Source: Acidobacteriota bacterium (GTDB lineage: Bacteria > Acidobacteriota > Thermoanaerobaculia > Gp7-AA8). Taken from it: a stretch of 64,000 bases of DNA. The notes under the pieces are model-generated. The model was not told where the DNA came from and searched no databases. It was given only the letters and a program-made list of their open reading frames with translations. Position 1 is the stretch's first letter, and each line of letters begins with the position of its first letter. Shown one piece after another: positions 54,014 to 63,201 of this stretch. A program made the position numbers and the translations under genes. The DNA is taken from assembly GCA_019244185.1 (NCBI GenBank), contig JAFATB010000019.1, positions 62,001-126,000 of the forward strand. Reading direction: 5' to 3'.

Positions 54014-55120
54014 TCAACGCCTGCGGATGACGGCGATCGAGACGTCGTCTTCCGGCGGACGCGCGCCGGAGAACACGCGCCATTCGCCGACGAGCGAGTC
54101 GACGAGACCGACGGCGCTCGCGTCGGGATGCCAGCCGGCGATCACCTCGACGTACGCGTCGCCGAATTCCGTTTCGGCGGCGTTGCGCGCTTCCGTCAGG
54201 CCGTCCGACGCGAGCAGCAGACGCTCGCCGCTCGCGAGCGTGCCGTGCACGACGTCCCACGCGAGCCCTTGCTTCACGCCGAGGGGATAGGCGCCGCGGC
54301 CGATGCGCTCGACGACTCTGCCCTGCGCGTCGATCTTCAGAATCGGCGGATGTCCTGAGACCGTCGCGACGTACGTGCCGTCGGGCGAGAGCAGGAAGTA
54401 GCAGCACGAGAAGAACGAGCGCGAGCCGCCGGTGCGGCAGAGGATGCGGTTGAGCGACGCGACGATCGACTGCGGTTCCGGGTCGACGTCGAGCTGCGTG
54501 CGGAACGCCGCGTGCGCGACCGCCATCACCAGTCCCGCCGCCATGCCGTGTCCCGACGCGTCGCCGAAGAGAACCGCGAGGCGGCCGTCGGGCAATGGGA
54601 CGAAATCGTAGATGTCGCCGCCGACGGTGTTCGCGATGCGGTTGAACGCCGCGAGCTCCCACACGTCGCTCTGCGGCAGCTGCTGCGGGATGAGGCTCGC
54701 CTGCAGATCGCGCGCGAGCTGCAGCTCGTCGCGGAACTTGATCTTGTCGATCAGCTCCATCGCCAGGAGCAGCGTCATCATCAGAAACGTCGCGGTGAGC
54801 TCGAGGAACGTGCCGAGCGGCGGATGCCGCATCGCGCTGAACACCGACAGCAGGCACGCGAAGAAGGCGATGAACGAGAGCAGGAACAGGATGCGCCGAT
54901 GCGGCGCGAGCTTCTTCGCGAGGCCATAGAAGATCGCGCTGGTCGAGCGCACGAAGCGCCGCACGCGCTTCCGCTCCCGCGCGATCGAGTCGAGATGCTC
55001 GGCCATGAGCATCTTCTTCGTCTCCGGCCATTCGAGCGCGTAGAGGTTCGTCACATCGTTGGTGGTCAACGAGGTGACGGTGCTCTTGCCGAGGTCGATC
55101 CAGTCGCGGAGACGGGCCAT
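54014..55120 (-). CDS. Membrane-bound SpoIIE-type (PPM) protein phosphatase
   Basis: A 368-residue protein. An N-terminal ~70-residue region precedes two hydrophobic helices (ILFLLSFIAFFACLLSVF and LELTATFLMMTLLLAMELI), then the linker helix ELQLARDLQASLIPQQLP and a SpoIIE/RsbU-like phosphatase: NTVGGDIYDFVPL, LFGDASGHGMAAGLVMA, TVSGHPPIL, LLASDGLTEARN and EDDVSIAVI. All metal-binding Asp residues appear present. Such enzymes dephosphorylate anti-sigma-factor antagonists in partner-switching pathways. No STAS or HPK partner is in the window. Convergent with the methionine gene (stop codons abut). Confidence 0.9.
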   Translation of the reverse strand: MARLRDWIDLGKSTVTSLTTNDVTNLYALEWPETKKMLMAEHLDSIARERKRVRRFVRSTSAIFYGLAKKLAPHRRILFLLSFIAFFACLLSVFSAMRHPPLGTFLELTATFLMMTLLLAMELIDKIKFRDELQLARDLQASLIPQQLPQSDVWELAAFNRIANTVGGDIYDFVPLPDGRLAVLFGDASGHGMAAGLVMAVAHAAFRTQLDVDPEPQSIVASLNRILCRTGGSRSFFSCCYFLLSPDGTYVATVSGHPPILKIDAQGRVVERIGRGAYPLGVKQGLAWDVVHGTLASGERLLLASDGLTEARNAAETEFGDAYVEVIAGWHPDASAVGLVDSLVGEWRVFSGARPPEDDVSIAVIRRR

Positions 55121-55167
55121 CTGAGAGACGTTTACGGATTCAAGACGAGCGGGGTTTTCGGAACGGC

Positions 55168-55273
55168 TGAATGAAGAACGCAGAACGCGGAATGAAGAAT
55201 TCAGAAAGGGAGAACCGAAGCGCGGAGCGTCCTCTTCTCAATTCTTCATTCTGCGTTCTGCGTTCTTCATTCA
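55168..55273. repeat. Intergenic inverted-repeat element, copy 2
   Basis: 34-nt arms (55168-55201 and 55240-55273) pair with one mismatch around a 38-nt loop. The arms share the 32-nt sequence of the element at 5400-5511, but the loops differ. It fills the gap between divergent genes (SpoIIE phosphatase and hybrid kinase), ending 17 nt before the kinase GTG. TTAAACT after the right arm may serve as its -10. Confidence 0.85.
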
Positions 55274-55290
55274 TCTTTTAAACTCTCTCC

Positions 55291-58200
55291 GTGCCTCGCA
55301 GGCTCGCGTTCTTCCTCCTCGCCGTCGCGCTTGGTCTGCGCGCGCACGCGCAGGAACTGCCGTTCACGCAGTTCACGCCGAGCGATCAGGGCACTCCGCT
55401 TCCGTCCGCCAGCGTTCAGAAAGTCGTGCAGGACCACCTCGGCTTCATCTGGTTCGCGTTCTACTCGTCCGGCATCGCGCGCTACGACGGCCACGCGATG
55501 GAAAACTACGGCGTCTCCGACGGCCTCGTCGATCTCACCGTCCGCGAGATCGCGGAAGACGCGACGCATCATCTGTGGGTCGGCTCGGAAGCAGGGCTCG
55601 TCGTCTCCGACAAGCCGCTCGACGCGTATCGCGCGGGCGAGCGTCTGCGGTTCGTGTCGAACGTCGGCGGCGTCGCGCTCGCGCGCACGCGCATCCGCCG
55701 CAACTGCCTCATCGCGGCGAATGACGGGTGGGTGTGGGTCGGAACGCAGGACGGCATCGTGCGCTACCGCTTCGACGGGAACGGCGAGCTCGCGACGAGC
55801 AACGCCGATCTGCGCGACACGGAACAACCCGCGGCCGCGCTGGTGCTGTTCGCGCGTCGCGACGGCACGCTGCTCGCGGGTCTGCTCGGCGGCACGATCG
55901 TCGCGCTCGACGCGCGCGGCAACGTGCAGCGCATCGTCGCGCGCACGCAGCCGGTCGTCGGCGCATTCGCGGAGACCGCGGACGGCGCGTTGTGGGGCGG
56001 CGCGGTCGACGGCTCGATCGTGCGCTTCGACGCCGACACGCCGCGTGTCGTGAACCACGATCTCGGCGAGCGCATCGTGACGCTCCTCGCCACGCGCGAC
56101 GGCGACTTGTGGGCGGCGAGCCTCGGCAGCGGCGCGGTGCGCATTCAGCTGCGCGATCCCGCGCATCCGTTGCGCGTCACGCACGCGAACGGTCTCCTCG
56201 GCGACACGCTCTGGTCGCTGCTCGAAGACCGCGAAGGCAATCTCTGGTTCGGCCAGAACGGCGGCGTGTCGCGGCTGCGGCGCGGCTATCGCGCGTTCAG
56301 CGCGTACACGGCCGAGTCGTCGCCGGCGCTGCCGGATCCCGGCACGTTCGCCGCGATTCCGCGCGGGATCGCGCACGCGCCGTGGAACGACGCGCTCTGG
56401 ATCGGCACCGGCGGCGGACTCGCGGCCATCGATGCGAACGGCTCCGTGTCGACGCTCCGCGCCGCCGACGGGCTCTTTTCGAATCAGGTCTACGCGTTCG
56501 GTGACGACGGCGCCGGCCGTCTCTGGATCGGCACATCCGCGGGCGTCAACTGCCTGTCGCTCGCCGGTTCGGAGCCGCCGCCCTTCAGCGTCATGCAGCG
56601 CAAGCCGGTGACGATCGCGGGCGTGCACGCGGTGCTCAGCGCGATCGGCTTCGACTCGACGTATGCCGCGCACGGCAACGGACGCGCGATGTGCTTCGCC
56701 GGCGGCTGGGGCGTCGCGTGCCTCATGGACGACGCGTGGTATCTGCTGCGCGCCAACGCGGGACTGCCGGCCGCGGGGGCGTCGAGTCTCGCCTTCGACG
56801 CGAACGGCTATCTCTGGATCGGCAGCATCGACCACGGCGTGTACCGCACGCGCGCGCCGCTCGCGGAGAGTCTTGCGACCGCGCAACTCGATGGCGCGTC
56901 GCATCGCGAAGTCGCGCAACCGATCGTCGCGCCGGTGTGGACGAAGGCGAACGGCGCGCCGGCGGAGAACGTGCGGTCGCTCTTCGCCGACGCTCGCGGA
57001 CGGATCTGGGTCGGCACCGGCGTCGGCCTCGCGGTCGTCGACGCGGCGCCGCCGTTCCGCGCGACGCGCGTCCTCGAAGGACATCCCATCGTCGGCATGA
57101 CGCCGTCGCGCGACGGTCGGAGCATCTTCGTCAGCGACAACGCGGGGCTCGTCGAAGTCGACGCCGCGACGCTGCGCGTGCGCGCGCGCATCACGAAAGC
57201 GGACGGCCTCGTCGACGACGAGGCGTGGGCGTACGGTCCGCTGACGACGGGACCGGACGGCCGCATTCACTTCGCGACGCCGAGCGGTCTCTCGATCTTC
57301 GATCCCGCGCTGCGCGACGCCGCCGCGCCGGCGCCGATCGTGCGGCTGCGCAACGTCGAGATCGGCGCGGACCACGACGTCGCGTTCGAGTATGCCGCGC
57401 TCACGTTCCTCGACGAGGCGCGCGTTCGCTACCGCACGCGGCTCGAGGGCTTCGACCGCGGCTGGTCGAATCCGACGAGCGACGTGAAGATCCGCTACAC
57501 GAACCTCCCGGCGCTCTTCTTCGCGCGCGACTACACGTTCGAAGTCGAGGCGCGCAACGGCGACGGCGCGTGGTCGAAGCCGGCGGTCTATCGCATGTCC
57601 ATTCAGCCGCCGCTCTGGCTGCGGTGGTGGGCGGCGCTGCTCTACGCCGCGCTCGTCGTGTGGCTGCTGTGGCTGACGAACCGCTACCGCACGCGCCAGC
57701 TCAAGCGCAAGAACCGGGTGCTCGAAGACCTGGTGCTTGCGCGCACGGCCGAGATCCGCGCGCAGGCGCGCGAGCTCGAGACGCTCGACCGCATCGTTGA
57801 AGTGATCAACCGCGAGGTCGTGCTCGAGAACGTGCTCAAGAGCATTCTCGATCAGGGCATGAAGCTCTTTCCGCAGGCGGAGAAAGGAGTCTTCATCCGC
57901 TTCGACGAGCAGACCGGCCGCACGGAGGCGATCGCGTACTCCGGCTACGACGCCGACTTTTTCCGCGGCATCTCGATGACCTTCGAAGAGACCATGCGCC
58001 GCTACTCCGAGCGCGCGGAGCAGCTCGAGGAAGGCGTCTATCTCATCAAAGGCGACGCGTTCCGCGACCTCGAAGGCAACGATCGCCTCGCGCATTTCCC
58101 GCGGCCGAAGGCGATGCTTGCGATGGCCGTCACGCTCGGTGGCCGCATGGAAGGCTTCCTCGTCTTCGACAACTTCTCGAACGAGCAGGCCTTCGGCCGC

Positions 58201-59799
58201 TCCGACCTGCAGAAGCTCGCGCGCGTCCGCGAGCACGCCATCTCCGCGATCGCGAAGGCGCGCATCCTGCGCGAGCTGCAGATCAAGAACGAGCAGGCCG
58301 AAGAGGCGAACCGCGCGAAGAGCATCTTCCTCGCGAACATGTCCCACGAGTTGCGCACGCCGATGAACGCGATCATCGGCTTCTCCGAGATCCTCGTCGA
58401 GCGCCTGCACGACCGCATCGAGCCGAAGTACCTCGGATTTCTCCGCTCCATCCTGCAGTCGGGGCAGCACCTCCTCAGCATCATCAACGACATCCTCGAT
58501 CTCTCGAAAGTCGAGGCGGGGAAGATGGAGCTGTATCCCGAGACCTTCAGCGTGCGCGGCGCGATCGACGGCGTCTGCCAGGTGATGAAGGGGCTCTCAT
58601 CGAAGAAGACGGTCACGTTCGACGTCGACGTCGCGCCCGACGTCACCGACATCGAGACCGATCACGCGAAGTTCAAGCAGATCCTCTACAACCTGCTGTC
58701 GAACGCCGTGAAGTTCTCGAAGTCGCAGGGCGTCGTCACGATCCGCGCGCGCCGCGTCGGCGAGTCGGTGGCGATCTCCGTCATCGACCGCGGCATCGGC
58801 ATCGCGCCCGAACATCAGAAGGTGATCTTCGACGAGTTCCGCCAGGTCGAGAGCGCGATGAGCCGCTCGTACGGCGGCACGGGACTGGGGCTGTCGCTGG
58901 TGAAGAAGTTCGTCGAGCTGCAGCGCGGCAGCGTCGGCGTGCGCAGCGTCGTCGGCGAAGGAAGCGAGTTCACGTTCACGCTGCCGCTGCGTTTCGCCGG
59001 CACCGCGATCCCGAGTCCGATCGTCGGCCCCGACGGCGTGGTCGTGCCGCCGGGGAATCGCGTGCTCGTCGTCGAAGACGAAGATGAGGCGTTCGACACG
59101 CTGAGCGCGTATCTGCATTCGGCCGGCTACGTGCCGATCCGCGCCCGCTCCGGCGAAGAAGCGCTGAAGCTCGCGCGCGTCATGCGCCTGCACGCGATCA
59201 CGCTCGACCTCGTGCTGCCGGGCATGGAAGGGTGGAACGTGCTGCGCGAGCTCAAACGCGATCCGGCGACGGCGAACGTGCCGGTGATCATCGTCTCGAT
59301 GCTCGACAACCGCGAGCTCGCGCTCGCCGTCGGCGCGGAAGACTACTTCGTCAAGCCGGTCGACTGGCCGCGACTGCTGCGGCGCCTCGCGGAGATCACC
59401 GGTCCGGCGCGCGTCGCACGCGGCGCGCGCTTGCTCGTCGTCGACGATGACGCGGCCGTGCACGCGATGCTCGAACAGGAGCTCGAGCGCGAGGGCTACA
59501 TCGTCGAGAGCGCGGCGTCAGGCGCGGAAGGCCTCGCGCGCGCGGAGACGCTGCGTCCCGATGTGATCATCCTCGATCTCATGATGCCGGGCATGAGCGG
59601 CTTCGAGCTCGCCGACGCGCTGCGCCAGCGCGAGACCACCGCGCGCATTCCGATCGTCGTCTTCACGGCGAAGGAGCTGACCGCCGAAGACCGCGAGCGG
59701 CTGCGCCACGGCGTGAGCGGACTCGTGACGAAGGGCAGTGCCGCGGGCGCGCGGCTCATTCAAGCCATTCGCGCGCTGGAAACACCGGCGACGGCGTAA
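55291..59799 (+). CDS. Hybrid histidine kinase with two_comp_prop beta-propeller, GAF and two receiver domains
   Basis: A 1,502-residue one-component-like two-component protein, GTG start, with signal peptide ([14 protein letters not shown]). Residues ~25-690 form periplasmic propeller repeats ([13 protein letters not shown].. [34 protein letters not shown]), then a Y_Y_Y domain, one helix ([18 protein letters not shown]), a coiled coil, GAF, HisKA with His1019 ([12 protein letters not shown]), HATPase ([31 protein letters not shown]), REC1 with Asp1306 ([11 protein letters not shown]) and REC2 with Asp1429 ([11 protein letters not shown]). All phosphotransfer residues are present. Without an output domain, it probably passes phosphate to an unseen regulator. 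Signal unknown; carbohydrate-type ligands are common in such sensors. Confidence 0.93.
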   Translation: MPRRLAFFLLAVALGLRAHAQELPFTQFTPSDQGTPLPSASVQKVVQDHLGFIWFAFYSSGIARYDGHAMENYGVSDGLVDLTVREIAEDATHHLWVGSEAGLVVSDKPLDAYRAGERLRFVSNVGGVALARTRIRRNCLIAANDGWVWVGTQDGIVRYRFDGNGELATSNADLRDTEQPAAALVLFARRDGTLLAGLLGGTIVALDARGNVQRIVARTQPVVGAFAETADGALWGGAVDGSIVRFDADTPRVVNHDLGERIVTLLATRDGDLWAASLGSGAVRIQLRDPAHPLRVTHANGLLGDTLWSLLEDREGNLWFGQNGGVSRLRRGYRAFSAYTAESSPALPDPGTFAAIPRGIAHAPWNDALWIGTGGGLAAIDANGSVSTLRAADGLFSNQVYAFGDDGAGRLWIGTSAGVNCLSLAGSEPPPFSVMQRKPVTIAGVHAVLSAIGFDSTYAAHGNGRAMCFAGGWGVACLMDDAWYLLRANAGLPAAGASSLAFDANGYLWIGSIDHGVYRTRAPLAESLATAQLDGASHREVAQPIVAPVWTKANGAPAENVRSLFADARGRIWVGTGVGLAVVDAAPPFRATRVLEGHPIVGMTPSRDGRSIFVSDNAGLVEVDAATLRVRARITKADGLVDDEAWAYGPLTTGPDGRIHFATPSGLSIFDPALRDAAAPAPIVRLRNVEIGADHDVAFEYAALTFLDEARVRYRTRLEGFDRGWSNPTSDVKIRYTNLPALFFARDYTFEVEARNGDGAWSKPAVYRMSIQPPLWLRWWAALLYAALVVWLLWLTNRYRTRQLKRKNRVLEDLVLARTAEIRAQARELETLDRIVEVINREVVLENVLKSILDQGMKLFPQAEKGVFIRFDEQTGRTEAIAYSGYDADFFRGISMTFEETMRRYSERAEQLEEGVYLIKGDAFRDLEGNDRLAHFPRPKAMLAMAVTLGGRMEGFLVFDNFSNEQAFGRSDLQKLARVREHAISAIAKARILRELQIKNEQAEEANRAKSIFLANMSHELRTPMNAIIGFSEILVERLHDRIEPKYLGFLRSILQSGQHLLSIINDILDLSKVEAGKMELYPETFSVRGAIDGVCQVMKGLSSKKTVTFDVDVAPDVTDIETDHAKFKQILYNLLSNAVKFSKSQGVVTIRARRVGESVAISVIDRGIGIAPEHQKVIFDEFRQVESAMSRSYGGTGLGLSLVKKFVELQRGSVGVRSVVGEGSEFTFTLPLRFAGTAIPSPIVGPDGVVVPPGNRVLVVEDEDEAFDTLSAYLHSAGYVPIRARSGEEALKLARVMRLHAITLDLVLPGMEGWNVLRELKRDPATANVPVIIVSMLDNRELALAVGAEDYFVKPVDWPRLLRRLAEITGPARVARGARLLVVDDDAAVHAMLEQELEREGYIVESAASGAEGLARAETLRPDVIILDLMMPGMSGFELADALRQRETTARIPIVVFTAKELTAEDRERLRHGVSGLVTKGSAAGARLIQAIRALETPATA

Positions 59800-61026
59800 C
59801 TACCGCCGATGCTGCCCCGACGCGCGGCGGATCGGCTCGACCGGTGCGGCCGGCTTCTCCGGTTGCGGCGCGGGCGGTGGCGTGGGCGGCGTCGCGGGAG
59901 GTGCCGTCGGCGTCTTCGCCTCGCGCGCGGCGTCGGACGGCGTGCGCAGGATCACCGCGAGCACGCCGATGCCGATGAGACCGATGATCACGAGCAGGAG
60001 ACCGCGGCTGGCGAGATCGGGCTTTCCGTTCGCGGGCGGCTGCGGGAGCTGCACCGGTTCTTGTGCAGGCGTGGAATCGACGACCGTCGGCGTGATCGGC
60101 GCGGGGGTGGCGGTGGGCGGCGCGACCGGCGTGTTGCTCGCGGTCGATGCGGGAATCGGCGCGGGCGTCGTGCTGATCGGCGCAGGATTCGGTGCCGCGC
60201 TGTTCGCGGACGAGCTCGCGTTCGGCGTCGCCGTCACCGGCTCGGCATGCACGACGACCGGCGGCGCGATCGGCGCGGCGGTCGCGTGTTGCGGCGCGGT
60301 CGTTTGCGCGGACTTGGTTGCATGCGGCGTCGCGGACTTTGCGTTCGAGGACGCGCGCGCGTGCACCGGCGCATTCGCATGCGCGGATCTCGTTTCGTGC
60401 CTCGGCGTCGCGTGCGTCGCATCAGCGCTGCGCACCGGCTTCTTCGTGTGCTTCGGCGTTTCCACGCGCGCGGACTTGGTCGTGGAGTGCGACGTCGTAT
60501 GCGTACGCGAGGGCGTCGGCGTAAGGTGCGCGATCGTCGTGCGCGGCGTGTCGCCGTCGAGCACGCGCTCGAGGATGAACGTGCGCGTTTCGCTGGTCGG
60601 ATAGAACGTGTGGCCGCGATCGTCGACGATGCGGTTTCGCGCGATCGCGGCGGCGAGCCCGGGGTACGCGCGGCTGAGGCGCGTGAACGTGTCTTCGCCG
60701 TAGAACGCGCCGATCGGATCGGTCACCGAGTACGTCCAGAGCTCGTAGAGCGGGCGCCACGCGGCGGCGGGATGCCGCTCGTACAGTGCGGCGAAGGTCG
60801 CGTAGTCATTCGCACGCGCGGCCTGCGCGAGCGTCCCGGATTCGGGTGCGGCCTCGGAGCGGATCGGCTCGACGGGTAGCGTCACGGACGGCAAGGCCGC
60901 GTCGGCGATGAACGTCCGCGGCTGCACGGGCGGCAGCGGCTCTTCCTGTCCGTTGAGGGGCAACGCGTTCGCGCCGAGGAGCGCGAGAAGACCAGCTGCA
61001 GCGGTGACGGAGTTCCTGAATCGCAC
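59800..61026 (-). CDS. Exported/membrane protein with Ala/Thr/Pro-rich region
   Basis: A 408-residue protein, GTG start at 61026 with GGGAGGG 5 nt upstream. A signal peptide (AAAGLLALLGANALPLNG) precedes a small folded part with a FAALYERHPAAAWRPLYELW segment, possibly periplasmic. From ~175 to 330 it is low-complexity Thr/His/Ala/Pro-rich. One C-terminal helix (GLLLVIIGLIGIGVLAVIL) and a Pro-rich tail end the protein. It could anchor in the inner membrane with the disordered part outside. No family recognised. The stop abuts the hybrid kinase stop (convergent), and the gene forms a minus-strand set with two other exported proteins. Confidence 0.7.
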   Translation of the reverse strand: MRFRNSVTAAAGLLALLGANALPLNGQEEPLPPVQPRTFIADAALPSVTLPVEPIRSEAAPESGTLAQAARANDYATFAALYERHPAAAWRPLYELWTYSVTDPIGAFYGEDTFTRLSRAYPGLAAAIARNRIVDDRGHTFYPTSETRTFILERVLDGDTPRTTIAHLTPTPSRTHTTSHSTTKSARVETPKHTKKPVRSADATHATPRHETRSAHANAPVHARASSNAKSATPHATKSAQTTAPQHATAAPIAPPVVVHAEPVTATPNASSSANSAAPNPAPISTTPAPIPASTASNTPVAPPTATPAPITPTVVDSTPAQEPVQLPQPPANGKPDLASRGLLLVIIGLIGIGVLAVILRTPSDAAREAKTPTAPPATPPTPPPAPQPEKPAAPVEPIRRASGQHRR

Positions 61027-61098
61027 GCAACCCTCCCGGCCGTATCTGGGGACCCGGAAGAGTGTAGCGCGAAATGTGCCGGGACGGACGCGCCCCGG

Positions 61099-61563
61099 TT
61101 ATTGCGGCCGCGGTGGCCGCGCGGAGGCCTGCTGCCCGAGGATGCGGGCGGTGTCGATGAGTTCCTGGATGGTCGTCTGATCCTTGCCGCTGGCCTGCAG
61201 GAGATTGATGCGGATGGCGCTGTCGAGCGGGATCATCACGTTCGCGGGATCGGAGTAGAAGCGCTCGAGACCCGACACGAGCTCGAAGCCCGTGATCTTG
61301 CCGGCGGTCGACGTCTGCCGCTCGGTGCGCGCGGCGAGACTGGCGCACGGCGAAGTCGGACCGGCCGTCACGTCGATCTTGTCGAGTGCGTCGCGGTAGC
61401 CGGCCGAGTACCCGATGGCCCAGAAGAGTTTCTCGGTGCTGCTGAGCCGGAGCCATTCCTCACCATTGCTCGGCGGCGTGATCTCGGGCGCGGCGGGCCG
61501 ATCGGCGGCCATCCCGACGACCGCGGTGAGGAGCAGGGCAAGACCGACGACGATTTTTTTCAT
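61099..61563 (-). CDS. Small exported protein, unknown
   Basis: A 154-residue protein. I place the start at MKKIVVGLALLLTAVVGMAA (61563), which has AGAAGG 8 nt upstream and a clear signal peptide; a longer reading to 61689 would precede the ribosome site. The mature part has LRLSSTEKLFWAIGYSAGYRD, TERQTSTAGKITGFELVSG and IRINLLQASGKDQTTIQELI. No family recognised. The same-strand gene at 63058 is 82 nt upstream. Possibly a periplasmic partner of the neighbouring exported proteins. Confidence 0.75.
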   Translation of the reverse strand: MKKIVVGLALLLTAVVGMAADRPAAPEITPPSNGEEWLRLSSTEKLFWAIGYSAGYRDALDKIDVTAGPTSPCASLAARTERQTSTAGKITGFELVSGLERFYSDPANVMIPLDSAIRINLLQASGKDQTTIQELIDTARILGQQASARPPRPQ

Positions 61564-61645
61564 TGGACGCACCTTCTCAAGATTGGAACGGCTGGTCGAT
61601 TCGGGCGCGATTCTAACCAAATGCAGGGAGCGAACGGAAGAGCGA

Positions 61646-63058
61646 TCAGTCGGCCGCGGCTTCGATCTTCGCACGATACCGCGCGACATCGGGAGTGATC
61701 TCGATGAACGGCAGCGCCGCCGCGAGCTCGCGCTTCGCCTGCACGTACGCGCCGGTCTCGTAGAGCGCCACCGCGATGTAGTAGCGGTACGGCTCTTCGC
61801 CGCCGCGCAGCGTGCCGGCCCGGCTGAACGCCGCCAGCGCGTTCGCGAAGTCGCGCGCGCGGTAGAAGCCTTCCGCGACGCGGATCAGCGCATCGTGATC
61901 GAGGCGCATGTCGAGCAGTCCGCGATAGATCGTCCGCGCCTCGGGCAGCTGCGCGCGTGACAGCGCGCGTTCCGCCGCGGCGAAGCGCGACGCGAGCTCG
62001 GCGGCCGTCGGCGCCGGCGCGAGCGTGTTCATGGGCGCTGTCGTCGCGGGCGCGGTGGTCGTCGTGCGCGTCGTCGTGGTCGTGGTCGTCGTGGTGGTGC
62101 GCGGGGCGGCGGCGGTGCTCGATGGCGCGCTGTTCGGCACCGTGGTGCGCGCGGGGCTCGGCGGCTGCGTCGTCGTGCGCGGCGTCGTCGCCGTGCTGCT
62201 CGGCGGAACCGTGGTGGTGCCGCTCGGCGCCGCGGTGTTGTTGCGCGGCGTCGTCGATGGCGCGGACGGCTGCGTGTTGCGCGGCGTGGTGGCCGGCGCC
62301 GACGTGCTGGTGTTCGGCAGCGCGGTGTTCGACGGTTGCGTCGCGGCGGTGCGCGGCGGAGGGTTCGTGGTCGTGCGCGGCGCGGTGGTGCTGCTCGGCG
62401 GCGGCACCGGAATGGCGTGCGGCGCGTTGGTATTCGCCGGCGTCGTCATGTCCGTCGTCTGCGTCGGACGCGTCGGCGTCACCGGCTGCGGCGGATTGTT
62501 GCGCGGCGCGGTCGTCGTCGAGCGCGGCGGCGTTGTCGTCTGCGTCGTGCGCGGCGTCGTCGCAGCCGTCGTCGACGGATTGCTGTTGTTCGACGTCGTC
62601 CGCGGCGGCGGCGTCACATCCGCTTCTTCGCCCAGCGGCACCGAAGGCGTCGCGGGGTTGCGGCCGAGCGTCGCCACTTCCGCGCCAGTCAACAGCTTCT
62701 TCGCCACGGTCTCGAACGCGGAGCGCGTCTGCGCGGGCAGCGCGCGATAGTGCGGCTCGATGCGCTCGGCCGCGACGACGCGACGCGCGGCATCACGCGC
62801 CGGCTCTTCCTGCGCGAGGCGGTCGTACGCGATCGCGAGCGACGCCTGCGCGAGCTCGTACTGCTCGAGCGCATCCACGAGCCCAAAGGCCGCGACGCGC
62901 AGCGGCGTCGTCGCATCCTCGAAGCGTCCCGCCTCGAGGGCGCTCACGCCGCGGCGCAGAAGATTGATGTAGAAATCGGCCGCCGTCGCTCCCTGGAGGG
63001 GAACGGACGCGCCCAGCAGAAGCGCGATCAGCAATGGGGCGATTGCAAATTTCCGCAT
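61646..63058 (-). CDS. Exported TPR-like protein with mucin-like Thr/Pro linker
   Basis: A 470-residue protein with signal peptide (IAPLLIALLLGASVPLQG). Helical TPR-like pairs occur at the N-terminus (FYINLLRRGVSALEAGRFED, ELAQASLAIAYDRLAQEEP) and C-terminus (AEGFYRARDFANALAAF, YYIAVALYETGAYVQAKREL). Between them (~155-355) lies a ~200-residue Thr/Pro/Ser/Asn-rich segment with tracts such as TTPRTTQTTTPPRSTTTAP and a long Thr run, mucin-like and probably disordered or glycosylated. Architecture (folded TPR, flexible spacer, folded TPR) parallels the protein at 46333. Function unknown; probably periplasmic. Confidence 0.75.
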   Translation of the reverse strand: MRKFAIAPLLIALLLGASVPLQGATAADFYINLLRRGVSALEAGRFEDATTPLRVAAFGLVDALEQYELAQASLAIAYDRLAQEEPARDAARRVVAAERIEPHYRALPAQTRSAFETVAKKLLTGAEVATLGRNPATPSVPLGEEADVTPPPRTTSNNSNPSTTAATTPRTTQTTTPPRSTTTAPRNNPPQPVTPTRPTQTTDMTTPANTNAPHAIPVPPPSSTTAPRTTTNPPPRTAATQPSNTALPNTSTSAPATTPRNTQPSAPSTTPRNNTAAPSGTTTVPPSSTATTPRTTTQPPSPARTTVPNSAPSSTAAAPRTTTTTTTTTTRTTTTAPATTAPMNTLAPAPTAAELASRFAAAERALSRAQLPEARTIYRGLLDMRLDHDALIRVAEGFYRARDFANALAAFSRAGTLRGGEEPYRYYIAVALYETGAYVQAKRELAAALPFIEITPDVARYRAKIEAAAD

Positions 63059-63201
63059 TCGGACGCGGTTCAGAACAGCAGAGCCTTGCGCCGAATTCGC
63101 GCGTCACTGCACGGCATTCGGACCTGTTTCCGATTCTGCCACAACCCAAGCTACGGCGTCGACAGGGGTTACGTCAGAAATGAAGTAACATCCTCCGACT
63201 C

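Noticed and set aside
61027..61098. Leader of the gene at 61026 as a riboswitch (GC-rich with CCGGGTCCCC)
   Set aside because: It is short and matches no riboswitch consensus I know; it mainly contains a strong ribosome site.
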